Source: Stenogyne calaminthoides
Lineage: Eukaryota; Streptophyta; Magnoliopsida; Lamiales; Lamiaceae
Reading direction: 5' to 3'
Assembly: GCA_037126765.1 (NCBI GenBank)
Contig: JBBCBC010000024.1
Coordinates: 14,357,554-14,421,553, forward strand
Length of the DNA stretch: 64,000 bases
Shown here: piece after piece, positions 10,157-21,908 of the stretch
Layout of the letters: each line of letters opens with the position of its first letter
How positions within the stretch are numbered: position 1 is the stretch's first letter
Translations under genes and position numbers: made by a program
The notes under the pieces: generated by a model
Told to the model about the DNA's origin: nothing
What the model saw: the letters and a program-made list of their open reading frames with translations, nothing else
Database searches by the model: none

Positions 10157-11013
10157 ATTGTATCTTGGCGGAGGGTACTTGATCGTTCCAGGAGCTTTTA
10201 GCTGAAAGCCCAAGGTGTCAAATATGTTAAACCATTTCTGGCAAACATCAGTGTAGTTCTGAAGCAGATAGGCAGATGAATGCTTCATCTCTGTCAACAT
10301 TGGGCTCGAACCAGTTCAGCAACACATCATTGTTGAACACGAACTCTCTCTTGGCCGTTTCCCATCGATCATTCATCTCTATTGGCATCCATTTATCAAT
10401 GTAGGGCCACTGCCTCTTCCTTGGCTCCGTTCCTCTCCTCCTCAGAATCATCCTCTGAAAACCTCCAAGTTTCCTCTTTGCCTCCTCCTTTTCCTTCCTG
10501 GTCATTTCTGACCCTGATACTGAGACTACAACCTTTCTCTTCTTTTCAGCTTCTAAAGCTTTAACAGTGTTGTGACAGTGCCAGTCCCAGTTCAGCCTTT
10601 TGGTAGACACATCATACTCACCAAATCCTTCTTTAAAAAGGTCATCTACATCAGATTCTTCCTTTTTCCCAGTCAGTTCCTGTGCAACCTCCTCAACATC
10701 TTCATCAAACTCAGCAACTAATTTCCTCTGAGTGGGTGGTTTCCTACTTGCAGTCTTAGCCAACTGCTTGTTCTTCAGTGGCTTCTCTACAAATGCAATA
10801 GTAGGTTTCCCTTGAGGTTTCAGGATACCATAAGCTTCACCTTGCTTACTGGATTCTTGAGTCCTCTGCCTCTTAGTCCTTTCTTCCAAGACTTCCTCTT
10901 AGGCCTCAGGATGAATTATTACTTCAGGCTCTTTCCTCTTTCCTCTATAGATCTCAGAATGAGCCTCTTCAGTATGTTTTCCCAGAGATGGCATGGCAGC
11001 AAGCTTGCCATAA

Positions 11014-11029
11014 CTTTCCCCCTTTTTGG
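11014..11029 (-). other. Internal polypurine-tract-like run in C's env-like ORF
   Basis: The minus strand reads CCAAAAAGGGGGAAAG inside the codons for AKKGES. It is nearly identical to the real polypurine tracts of A and C, and B has CAAAAAAGGGGAAAGG at the equivalent site. Function unknown. Confidence 0.5.
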
Positions 11030-13507
11030 CATCATAATTGGCAATTAGTTCAGAAAGGGTTCTGTCCATGTGGAGTTGTTCTCTGCCAATTAACCTTAAC
11101 TTCTGCAGCCACGTCGAAATGTTCATCCTGAATTCTTTGCAGTACATTCAATCCAGTACTAGTGTCTTCAGCAAGACCACCATAGGTTGCTTTCATTTTC
11201 TCCATCAAGGAGTTGCTCATCTCATCTACAGTTGATTTGATCATCTCCTTAACCTTGGATTTCAGAAAATCCTCAAGCGCTTTGGATTTCAGATCAAACT
11301 GTCTTTCCATCTCATCTTTCATCACCTTAGCCACATCATCCAACTTCGTACTTAAAGAAGTAAACTAGTTATCAATTGAGGTAGATAGTACCTGAGCAGG
11401 TGTAACCATCGATGTGCTAATCGTCCTGATGAATTCACCCTGAGAAACTTGTGCCTCAGCAAGCTTTGACACTTCACCAACCAGAGGTTCAAGCTTCATC
11501 ATTTGATCAACCATTGGCTCGAACATAGTTAATTTCTCCAGAATGGGTGTGAGATCAACAGTTGGCTGCGGGATCGGAATCTCTTCTTCTGTCTCAGTCT
11601 GAAGCCCAACTTCAATCGCTTTAGTATGCTTTGCTGCAGGCTCCTGGGGGATCTCTTCAAACGGAATCACCTGACGTTCAGGAATGTCCTGAGCTTGTTC
11701 CCCCTGAGCAGATGCTCCAGCCTTAGCAAATCTCTCAGCAGGGTTCTGATCAGTGCGATCTTTGTCCTGAGCCTCAGCAGGTTCTTCAGGCTGATCAACA
11801 GTCTGTCTCTCAGCAACCTTTTTCAGGACAAGTTCTTCAAACTCAGCAGCCTTAATCCTTAGCCTCCTCGTCCCAAGGCCTGAAAATGCATCCAACTCTG
11901 CCACTTCTTCAGCCCATAAATCATCACCTCTGAAGTTTCCTATCCGCAACATCATGGCAAAGGATTGATTTATGATCAACATGACAGTTTTCAGCCTGAT
12001 AAACATATCCTGAAGGTCAGGATAGTTGGCAAGGATTGGAAATTTGTCAAGTACAAATCTCTCAGCTTTAAGTCTCCACTCCCTCTCTTCAGCTTCACCT
12101 TTCCTGAGTTCAGGGAGGTGTGATTCTTCCTCTGAGGTAGAGTGGGCCTCTGAAGGTATGGAAACTTTTGGCTCTGAGGGGTGAATGGTTGTGATTTCTA
12201 TTTGGCTAACTTCAGCAGGTTGTTGGGAACCTGTGAAGATTTCTCTCATAATCCTGTCATCTCCAATACTCGTGCTGAGTACCTCAGTAAAAACATCATC
12301 TTCCCTCACATTCTCAGGAGATTTTCTCAGCTTCAGCCTCAGCAGCTTGTGAAACAGCTTTCACAAGTGTATCAAGTGGAGATTTCTCCCCTTCAGCTAC
12401 TTCCCTTAATTTCCTCAATTTCTTCATCCTTTTTTGCTCACCCTGAGCCTTCTTCTTCTCACCTGTTTCCCTTTTCACTCTCAGGAGTTCAAGTGTCTTT
12501 CTCCTCTTCTCAGGCTCCTCTACGACCTTCTCAGCGGCCTTCTTGGCTTTTTGAACGGGTGATATCATCAATAGGAATCCTATCCTGATCTGATTTAGAA
12601 CTTTCCATTTGCAACTGCTTTCTGTTTCTGCTCAGGCTCTTCTGAACGAAATTTCTCTTTCAGCTCATCCCGAGCGATGAGAGCTCGTATTTTGAGAGGT
12701 TGCCTGTCTTCTCTTCTGTGACTTGGGTCTTCGAAACATGATTCTGTTTCGATTGAAAGTAGTACCACTTAAGAAAAACATGTTATTTCTCGGTAGCGTT
12801 TCCAGAAGATAGCTTATCTTCATGCCAAACAACACTTTCCCAGCCTTAGTGAACGTCCCCTTGTCATACTTAACCTTCTGATTTTGATTAAGTATACAAC
12901 TCACCAAGAACTTCAACCAGTTGAAATCTCTTGTTTGTGAATCCTCAATAGCAGCCATTAACCTCAACTTATTCTGGCTAACCTGCTCTAAACTCCCAGA
13001 AGTGCTCATCAAACACTTCGCTACAATATCGATGAGGACTCGATATACCGGTTTTAGATATTTTTTGTTCAAGGCTCCCTTCAACTCGACCTTTGAAATA
13101 AAAAATCTATCTAAAATCTCCTGCTCTCTCCCAACCATGTAACCCGCATGATCATCTCCTCTATCATTTAATTCGAAAACATCATTAATGTTGGTTAAAG
13201 ATAACCGAACCTCTTTGTTGGTAACCACCTCTGCTTTTGACTTTGCAAACGTGCCAAAACTGATTTGTGAGACCAAGGCTCCGTTGGTGTCCTCTCGCAG
13301 ATTGATAACGAACTGCAATACTTTATGTAACAACTCTAGCTCTGGTTTGTTGCCGAACAGTCTCCCCAAGTGTGCAAGTCGAAGCATATGCAGAGCTTCT
13401 TCTTCTATCGGCGTGCACTTGTTGTCGTCCATTTCCACTACATGCTCGAAGTAAGGTTTCTCAGTTTCTGCGAGATTCCTTATCATGCTGTGGCTTGGAA
13501 ACTCCAT

Positions 13508-14067
13508 TGAAGATATTTTGGTTTTGAGTATACGGAGGGTTTGGAAAGTTTGATCGTTCTTGTAGAGAAATGCAGAGTGTAAAATGATAAGTGTTTGGAG
13601 ACGAAGGGGTATATATATGATCTGTAGGGAGAGATCAATGGTTGAGATTAAATGCGAATAAACGACTAAGATTTAATCTGGGATTTGATATAATCTCAAG
13701 ATTTATTTGCTTTTTATAGCAAATAAGCAGTAAAGCATGTTTAGTGGCAGGAATATAGGGTAACAAAATGATGTTTCACTCTAATCGAGGTAAACCACCC
13801 TTGGTGTTCTGCCAAAACTTTAGCCAATAATAATTCTTCAAACATTCCCGCTAAAAGTTCAGGTCTTTTGTATTTATTTCAAATGATTATTGTCTGAAAT
13901 AAATGCTTTGTGAGTAAATGCATGTATCAAATTCACTTCAGGATTAATTGAATACTTAATCCTTACTGAATTTTGACATTGACAAAAATCGTCCTGAATT
14001 TCAGTATCCTGAGTTTTTCTTACTGAAAAACTTCATGCATCTGAAGAACTTCTCTCTTCAGGATAAA
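13508..14067 (-). other. Non-coding interval between pol and env-like ORF of C
   Basis: About 560 AT-rich bases separate the pol stop from the env-like ATG. It could hold a leader or a splice acceptor for a subgenomic message. B has a similar interval. I see no ORF. Confidence 0.5.
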
Positions 14068-15977
14068 TTACTCACCTAGATCTAACATACCTAATTCAAC
14101 TGATAGTTCCTGAAATCTTGACTCAGCCAAAGCCTTAGTAAGGATATCAGCTCTTTGTTTATCAGTATGAATTTTCTCCATCCTGATGTCTTTCTTCTCT
14201 ACATGGTCTCTGATGAAATGGTGCCTGATATCCACATGCTTACATCTGGTGTGTAGTACAGGATTTTTTGATATAGCAATAGCACTGTTGTTGTCACAGA
14301 AAATAGGAACTTCTTTGGCCATAACCTTATAATCTCTCAATTGTTGCCTTAGCCAAAGAATCTGTGCACAACAATTTCCTGCAACCATGTATTCAGCTTC
14401 AGTAGTACTAGTTGCTACTGAGGTCTGTTTCTTTGAAAACCATGATATCAGTTTGCTTCCTAGAAATTGACAAGTTCCTGAAGTGGACTTCCTGTCAATT
14501 CTGCAACCACCATAATCAACATCTGAATAACCAGTTAATTCAAGGTTATCATCAGCTGGATACCATAATCCTCTATTCACTGTGCCCTTTAGATACCTCA
14601 GTATCTTCTTGGCAGCTTCCATGTGACTAGTCTTAGGATTAGCTTGGTATCTTGCACATATCCAAACAGCAAAAGTAATGTCAGGTCTACTTACTGTGAG
14701 ATAGAGCAATGATCCAATGATCCCTCTATAAACAGTATGATCAACTGATTTGCCTTCAGGATCAGGATCCATCTTGTAGTTAGTATTCATGGGGATTCTA
14801 ACTGCATTGCAATTCTGAATACCATACTTGGCAATCAGATCTCTTGTATATTTTTCCTGATTGATGAAAATTCCTTCTTTAGATTGTTTCACCTAAAGTC
14901 CTAGAAAGAAATTCATCTCCCCCATCATTGACATCTCAAACTTACCTTTCATCAGTGTAGAAAACTTCTCACACAACTGATGATTTGGGGATCCAAAGAT
15001 AATGTCATCCACATATATCTGACAAGTAAGATATATTTCCCATCTTCTATCCTGAACAAGGTTCTATCCACAGTCCCTTTGGTAAAACCATGATCAGTAA
15101 GAAATTGAGATAGAGTGTCATACCATGCTCTGGGTGCTTGCTTCAGACCATACAAGGGTTTCTTGAGCCTGTAAACTTGGACATTCTTGCAGAAGCCAGG
15201 AGGTTGTTCCACATAAACCTCTTCTATAAGCACACCGTTCAGAAATGCACTTTTCACATCCATCTGATATACCTTAAATTTCATGTGAGCAGCATATGCA
15301 AGAAACAATCTGATGGCTTCTAGTCTTGCAATTGGTGCAAAGGTTTCATCATAATCCAAGCCTTCTTCTTGGGAATAACCTTGTGCAACTAGCCTTGTCT
15401 TGTTTCTTACAATGACATTATTCTCATCTCTTTTTTTCTTGAATACCCACTTAGTTCCAATCACATTGTGCCTCTTAGGTCTAACCACTAACTCCCAGAC
15501 TTCATCCCTAGCAAACTGATTTAGCTCTTCTTGCATAGCCATAATCCAATTTGCATCCTGTAAAGCTTCATCAATTTTAGTAGGTTCTTTTTCAGATAGG
15601 AAGCAGCAAAACAGAGCACTTTCTCCATGAAACCTTCTTGTTTTGACTCCTTCAGATAATTCTCCAACAATATGACTTGTAGGATGACTATCTAACCATG
15701 TTCTTCTGGTTATTCCCCCTTCAGTATTGTCCTCAATATCAGAAATGTTAAGTACAGGTAATTCATTAAACTCAGGGAACAACACAAAAGGAAAGAGTGA
15801 ATCATCTTCCTCAGGGGATATTTCATTTTGAACATTGTCAGGGACATTTGTTCCCCCTTGGTTAATAGATTCAGAGTTTGCCTCAGCTGTGACCACATCT
15901 TCATCGGCATTACATACCTGAGTCTGAACTGGTTTTTGTTCAGATTGGTCAGCTTCAGTGTGTTGGCTTTCCTTCAA
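14068..15977 (-). pseudogene. Element C reverse transcriptase and RNase H
   Basis: Reverse transcriptase begins around residue 130 of this stretch with EELNQFARDEVWELV and IGTKWVFKKK. Motif A (YQMDVKSAFLNG), the LYGLKQAPRAWYD motif and the YVDD catalytic box follow. One base is missing just before YVDD (near 15020), so the frame changes in the active site. The frame resumes at 14892 and RNase H follows, with LTGYSDVDYGG, TEAEYMVAG and FCDNNSAIAI supplying the acidic residues, ending MLDLGE at 14068. The enzymes copy element RNA into DNA and remove the RNA strand. Apart from one or two small indels the region looks intact. Confidence 0.9.
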
Positions 15978-16122
15978 TGGAGAACTTTTGTCCTGAGTAC
16001 CACCAGCCTAAGTATTTTCATCCTGAATCTCTCCTTTTTCTGAGTCAGTTTCACTCCATTCATAGTAAGTGATTGGTTTCTTCTTTTCAGGTTCAGATGA
16101 TGATTTGACATTCTTTTTCAGG

Positions 16123-17049
16123 CTAAGTCTGGTGATCCTCTGTGTCAAGTCCCTGAATCAACTTCCCCGCTTTCTTATGAACACAAGTAGATTCATCAAA
16201 AACAACATGAGGTGTTTCCTCCACAATAAGAATCCTACAGTTGTAAACTCTGAAGGCTTTACTAATTTCTGAATATCCTAAGAATATCCCTTCATCAGCT
16301 TTGCTATCAAAAGTTTTCAACTGATCTTTACCATTATTGTGTATGAAACACTTACAACCAAACACACGAAAGAAAGAAACAAGAGGCTTCCTTTCATTCC
16401 ACAGTTCATATGGAGTTTTTCCTTGATTCTTGGTCAGCATGGATCTGTTCTGAGAGTAGCATGCAGTGTTGACTGCCTCAGCACAAAATCTCTCAGGAAT
16501 GTCAGCTTCAGCAATCATTGTTCTTGCATCTTCTTTTAGTGTCCTGTTTCTCCTTTCAGCAACACCATTTTGTTGTGGGGTCCTTGCAGCTGATGTTTCA
16601 TGAGTTATTCCATTTGGTGCACAATAATCAGATATAATATGGTTGATAAATTCAGTGCCTTTGTCTGATCTGATTTTGACCACACTCGGATTCTTTTCAG
16701 TACTGAGTCTTTTCCGTAACTCTGGCAGTTTGGTTTGAGTTTCTTTCTTACTAGGTAAGAAAATGACCCATGTATATCTTGAGTAGTCATCAACTACTAC
16801 CAGTGTATATTTCCTGCCATTAGTACTCACAGGTGTTACTGGACCAAAAAGATCCATATGTAACAATTTAAGTATTCTATCAGTAGAAACTTCTACTTTG
16901 CTTTTGAATGATGCTCTAATCTGTTTGTCTTTCTAACAAGCATCACAAACATGATCTTTACTGAACACTTCATTAGGTAACCCCCTTACAAGTGATAATC
17001 TTGCAAGTTTGTTCAGGGTTTTGAAGTTCAAATGGTTCAGTCTTTTGTG
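16123..17049 (-). pseudogene. Element C integrase
   Basis: The zinc-finger part (HKRLNHLNFKTLNKL, then CDAC followed by an in-frame stop) precedes the core at 16866-16123. The core has D in HMDLFGPV, D in IRSDKGTEF and E in NGVAERRNRTLKED, the DDE triad of integrase, and extends to VVFDESTCVHKK and the C-terminal part. Stops interrupt the frame near 17050 and 16930. The protein inserts element DNA into the chromosome. Confidence 0.85.
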
Positions 17050-17516
17050 TCATAACCAACTGGTTTCAGTAGCCTTTTTGGCCATTAAACATGTATCCAT
17101 AGGAGTTAGTCTCCAATCAGCAAGATACACATTTCCTTTTCTAGTACCAGTCAGTAATACTTGTTGTGAAACATTATCTTTCACATAGCACCAGTTCTTT
17201 GAGAATTCAACACTGGATCTTTTATCACAGAATTGACTGATAGAAAGCATGTTATGCTTTAAACCAGACACATATGACACACCATGGATATGAACAGTAT
17301 CAATTTCAAGAGTTCCATATCCTTCTGTTTGTCCTTTGGAATTATCTCCAAAAGTTATCTGAGGGCCTTTTTGTTCAACATAGTCAGTGAGCAAATATTT
17401 GTATCATGTCATGTGTCTTGAGCATCCACTGTCCAAGTACCATGCAGCAGGTGCAACTTCAATTCCACTCATCAGGGTTATGTTGTCTTCATTGAGCTTA
17501 GTGCCCTTATCCATCA
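17050..17516 (-). pseudogene. Element C aspartic protease
   Basis: WYLDSGCSRHMT (near 17420) is the active site. A stop follows directly (TGATACAAATA), after which the frame continues TDYVEQKGPQITFGDN and SYVSGLKHNMLSIS, ending at SWL. Relative to B the frame is otherwise whole. Confidence 0.85.
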
Positions 17517-17529
17517 CCTACAAAACAAG

Positions 17530-18617
17530 TTAGGCCTTAAGTACCCATTTGGTGTAGGGTCCTACCAGGTTAGCTGTATCTTTTGGAACCCAAATCTGCC
17601 TAATAACTCTAATGACTTTAGAGTGGTTGATTTGTCTTCCATAAACATCTACATACACATTCACCACCCTAGGTGCCTTGGAAGTATTCTGTGTATGAGT
17701 GCCAGCATTAGCATGAACATGAGCCTTTGAGTTCTTCTTGGGTTCAAGCCTTTTGTTCCATTTCTTTGGCTTTGGTGCAGCTGATCTCTGTCTCTGCTGA
17801 CTTGGGTTCAGGAAACCTTTACCTTTAGGCAAGTGGGGTTTAGGTTGCCTGTACTGAAATTGTGGTCTTTCAGTATCCTGAGGACTTGGTCTCCTCATCT
17901 GAGAATTTCTCTGCTGATTGTTTCTCTTAAAGGATTCCTCGATGGTTCAGATGATTTCTTGAGTTAGTATTCTTAGCTGAGGGCTTTGGAAATCTTGGCC
18001 TGAGAATTTCCTACTAATTGTACAGGTTTTCTAGCCTTTTCCTGAGGTCTGGTCTTTCTTTCCTGAACTCTCAGATTCTCTGAAACCATAGGTCCTTTAC
18101 CCTTGTCCAAAACACGGAGTTGTTCTTCAATAAGAAGATCAGTACGAACCGCCGGTTTAACAAAGACAGTCTTGGTGCCACTTGTAGAAGTAGCATTAAG
18201 AAGATCATGTGCGGTTTCCCCTGGAATATATCCTAATCCAGTCTTTATAGTTGCAGGTCTTTGATAACTCTGAATTTCATCTATTGCTTTAGATGAAGAA
18301 TTCAACAGAGCTAATTTTTTCTTTAAACTATCCTCACTCTTCTTTAGAGTTTCATGTTTCTCAAAGAGGTCATTGAACTCAGTTCTGATAAGCTGATTTT
18401 CTTCAGTGGATTTCTCTAACTTTCCTTTCAGGGTCTCTACCACCTTCTCTTTTTCTGAGAGTTGTACTTTCAGAACATCAAGTTCATCAGTTACTCCCAT
18501 CAATTGAGAAGTGATCTCAGCAGCATTAGAGTTTTTCCACTTTAGATTCTCGTGATCGATATTTTCATTCTGCTCTTGAGTTTTGAACAATTCTTGTAAC
18601 ACAGAATAGTCCTTCAT
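17530..18617 (-). pseudogene. Element C gag C-terminal / coiled-coil part
   Basis: A Leu/Glu/Lys-rich coiled-coil-like stretch (18617 to about 18300: VTDELDVLKVQLSEKEKVV, KKSEDSLKKKLALL) leads into a basic tail with many Pro and Gln and the end LVGPYTKWV. It corresponds to 5500-6555 in B. The frame is broken near 17970, and the join to the zinc-knuckle part (18618-18811) lies in a zone with damaged CAG/CTG words. Confidence 0.75.
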
Positions 18618-18811
18618 CGATTCTCAAAAAGAACCCATCGGTCAAAATTATCGTTCTGAGATGAACTTGATAACTTCGAATTGCTTGTGTAGGAGCAAAG
18701 AACAGAGATAGAAGAATTTACCTCCTCAATAGCAACAAAAAGCGGACATCATCACTATCACTATCTCGAGAACATTTCTTCCGAAGAGTTAGATCCTTCT
18801 TCAAATGTTCT

Positions 18812-19940
18812 TCATCGACAAACCATTGCCTTCTTGCTGGAATACTTCTTGTCTCTCTTGGCTTGCCGGTCCTTTCTTTCCTTGGAACTCAACTCAGGAC
18901 AGTCATACTGGAAATGACCTTTCTTTTGGCAGTTGTAGCATCTGTTGGTATCATCATCCTGATTATTTTCCTCTTTGGATTTGTAGTCCTTCTTCTTGGA
19001 TGAAGATCCTTCAGCTTTGTAGTCTTTCTTCTTATCAGTAGACTTTTCTTCAGCTTCTGAGTTGTTCCTGTTCCTGTACCTGGTATTTTTATAATACCTC
19101 TTATACTTTCCAAATATGTGGTTCATTCTCTCAAACCTTCTTGCCATCAGGGCAATTATCTCATCTTTTTCATCCTGCACTTTGTTAGATGAGATCTCAG
19201 GTTCTTTAGAATTACATATTTTACCTTGTGCTTTGAAAGCCACATTTTTGTTAAATGAAGCATCATCTTTGCTGTCAGTTTTCTTAGTTTTTTTATCAAT
19301 CACAAACTCATATGCTTTTAACTCAGAGAAAACTTGTTGATATGGCATAGAAGCAATATCTTTTGTGTTCTCAATCACAACATGAATATCCCATTTCTTA
19401 GATAGTCCTCTAAGTATTTTTAGTGCAATTTCTCTTTTGGGATATCTTTTCCCAAGAGCACTCAGATCATTCATAATACTAGTGAATCTGACTTCAAGTC
19501 TTTCAATAGATTCACCATCATCCATTTCAAAATCCATCAAATTTGGCAATAGCCACATATAGTTTGTTTTCTTTGATATGATCAGTTCTTTGACACATTA
19601 TAGCAAGTGTGTCCCAAATGTCTTTAGCAGTTTCACAGTGAGAAATCATTCCCATAACACCATCATCAATAGTGTTATATAGAGTATCTTTAGCAATATA
19701 ATCCAAGTTAACCAATTTTCTCTCCTCAGGAGTGAGTTGGTCATCAGTTTTGGAAAATTCATCCCTTGGATCAACTTTTTCAGCATCAGTAGATCTAGGA
19801 TTAACAACCTTGTATTCAAAAGGTCCTTCAGACACAACTCTCCACATTCTCTCATGTTTTGAGTACAAGTGTGCCTGCATTCTCAATCTCCATAGATCAT
19901 AGTTCTTAACTGAGAACATAGGTAGTTTCTTAGAAGGCAT
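18812..19940 (-). pseudogene. Element C gag (capsid and nucleocapsid part)
   Basis: The start ATG at 19940 (MPSKKLPMFSVKNYDLWRLR) matches those of B and F. A capsid-like domain (LVNLDYIAKDTLY, DIWDTLAIMC), RFTSIMNDLSALGKRY, a charged linker and the zinc knuckle CYNCQKKGHFQYDC follow. One extra base near 19540 shifts the frame compared with F; otherwise the frame is open. This copy is the best guide to the gag of the family in the window. Confidence 0.85.
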
Positions 19941-20050
19941 GATGAAATCACCTTGTAAGATATCAGCAGTAAGATCTATTCAGTAGACCACCAAAGTCTC
20001 TAAGTAAACAAGACCATAGCTACCAAAGCAAGTGGTCAGTTAGAACCACT

Positions 20051-20062
20051 GCTCTGATACCA
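20051..20062 (-). other. Primer-binding site of element C
   Basis: Minus strand TGGTATCAGAGC, exact, two bases inside the 5' LTR end. Confidence 0.9.
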
Positions 20063-20064
20063 CT

Positions 20065-21908
20065 TGTTGGTCCCGGTGTAAACGAGTGTCACACGTGTAT
20101 GGGGGGGAATACATGTGTATAGTGATTTTCAACTTTTAAAACTTTTACTGAAATCAGTGAGTCAAGTTGTCCTGATTTTTTAGTCCTGAGAAGCACAAAT
20201 TGCACTAAGTCAAAGTCTACTGAGACAATAACACTGAGCGGTGTTCAGGGACTTAATATTAGCTCACTGATCTTGATTTTTCTCAGAGTCTAAATAAGCT
20301 TGGAGTAGATACTAATCTTACTGACTACTCATGAGAGTTTATCAGTTTGACAACTATCTATACTACCTTATTTAGGGTGCGGAAAGTGTAGGCCCTAAGT
20401 TTATACTCGTTTTACTTTGCTGAAAATCTTTCCTTAATAAAATAGTGGTTAATGCTGTGATCAGTTTAATGCAAGTTAAGTGGATTGATTCCAACTGAAT
20501 ATTAGAAACGCTTTCAGTGAAATATGCAACAAGTAATAATGCAAAGCAGAAAGCAAATAACACAGCAAGTTATAGTGGTTCAGAGGCTTAAGCTCCTACG
20601 TCCACTCTCTCTGATCTTCAGAGAAATTCCTTAACACACTACTTCTACTACCTCAAGCTTTCAGACTGAACTCAGCAGCTTACTAACTTATCACTACGAG
20701 CTTTCAGGCTGAACTACTGCAGCTTACAAACTCAACACACACAAGCGTTCAGACTGAACAATCAGCTTACTAACTTCTCCTCTAGAGTCTTCAGACTGAA
20801 CACAACAGCTTACTAACTTTTTACAACTCTCTCACTTCCAACTACTTACACACACAAACTTCCTAATCAAAGGGTTTGGGTTTGGTTGGTTTCCAACTAA
20901 GGTGAGATATCCTTTTACAATGAGAAAACAAGTAAAAGGCTAGGATATCTCGAACTAAGCTTTGGATAAGATCTTAAATATAGTCTTAGTAAATGAGCTC
21001 TCTTCAAGGATGAAACACTTGGGAAATTCTAAGGGTTTCGAGTGCTTCACAAGAATGCTTGAATACGAATGAGCTCTGGAGATGCTTTGATTTCCCGTAG
21101 CCTTGAAGTGTTCAAGGCCTCTGGTATTTATAGGCAATTCTTCAAGAAGTCTTCCTTTGAAAAACTATCCATTGGAGAGATAGCGTTTCGGGTTTCTTCT
21201 TTGAGTATATGATGAACGGCTACATTAGGGTTTGAACGAGCCCTTGCATATTTTAGGAAATATCCAGACAAGAAGCCAATCACCATTTTCTGTGAACAAG
21301 ACAAATATCTCTGCTGACATATTTCAGAGAAATGTCGCTTTCAGTGTCAGGAAGGTACGCTATTGTCGCCCCCTCATTGGTCGACATCTTCCTTTGAACA
21401 GAGATAATAAAAACGGCTCTTTTAGTCAACCAACACTGAGTTGATATTTTCCTTAGTGTTCACGAACGTATAACATTCTCTTTGCAAGTACTCAGAATGA
21501 ACAAACACTATTTAACTAGGAGTGACTTGTTCAGTTACGTGGATTCAAGATAAAAAAAGAGTCTTGAGATCTTCGATCTTGAGTTCTTCGATCTTGAGTT
21601 CTTCTTGATCTTGAGTTCTTCTCGATCTTGAGCTCTTCCGATCTTGAGTTCTTCTCGATCTTCGTGATATCTTGATCTTTCAAAGATGATTTAGGTCTTC
21701 AGTATAGTTTGGTCTTCAGGATACTTATGTGATCTTCAGATAAAACATTGAAACCTATCTAACCTGAACTATGTCTGCTGACAATATATGGTGCAGATCG
21801 TCCTAATAATCTGAAACCTGATCCTATACTATCAAGATCGTCCTGAAACATGTCGTACTAAGGGGTTTTGGGATCTAATCAAAATCTTTATTAAATTCAT
21901 CTCCCAAC
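20065..21908 (-). mobile_element. Element C, 5' LTR (1844 bp)
   Basis: Plus orientation TGTTGGTCCCGGTG...TCTCCCAAC. It retains the G7 run flanked by ACACGTGTAT and ACATGTGTAT (about 20090-20120) that the 3' LTR lost. Its U3 array (21550-21680) differs from the 3' LTR copy mainly at CAG/CTG words. The final A of CCCAACA is absent at the junction with B. Confidence 0.9.
21125..21132 (-). promoter_or_regulatory. TATA box of C's 5' LTR
   Basis: CCTATAAATACC on the minus strand, downstream of the U3 array; the expected start of the genomic transcript lies a few tens of bases further at lower coordinates. Confidence 0.65.

Larger units (their letters stand above)
9943..13507 (-). pseudogene. Element C env-like extra ORF between pol and 3' LTR
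   Basis: A long ORF, about 1,180 codons with several frame breaks, starts at ATG 13507 (MEFPSHSMIRNL) and ends EIESEED at 9943. The N-terminal 280 residues look globular (EEALHMLRLAHLGRL, LSLTNINDVFEL, FNWLKFLV). A Lys/Arg/Glu-rich part follows (12571-12314), then an acidic Pro/Gln-rich part (12309-11365), a probable coiled coil (11343-11050), a second basic region and a short C-terminal part. I see no signal peptide and no clear membrane segment, so 'env-like' is positional, as in Sireviruses. The N-terminal part loosely recalls the Pfam putative plant transposon protein family (PF20167); that is a guess. B has the same gene (24539-26624). Confidence 0.75.
7913..21908 (-). mobile_element. 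Element C: near-complete Sirevirus-like copia retrotransposon nested in B
   Basis: Two long LTRs (7913-9688 and 20065-21908) in the same orientation bound PBS, gag, protease, integrase, reverse transcriptase/RNase H, an extra env-like ORF and a polypurine tract, all on the minus strand in the order normal for copia. The flanks are the two halves of B's pol gene, so insertion into B is certain. The target duplication is imperfect: AGACT precedes and CTGAG follows, with the last bases of the right LTR apparently lost. Size 14 kb. Most genes are only lightly broken, so insertion was recent relative to B. Confidence 0.9.
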
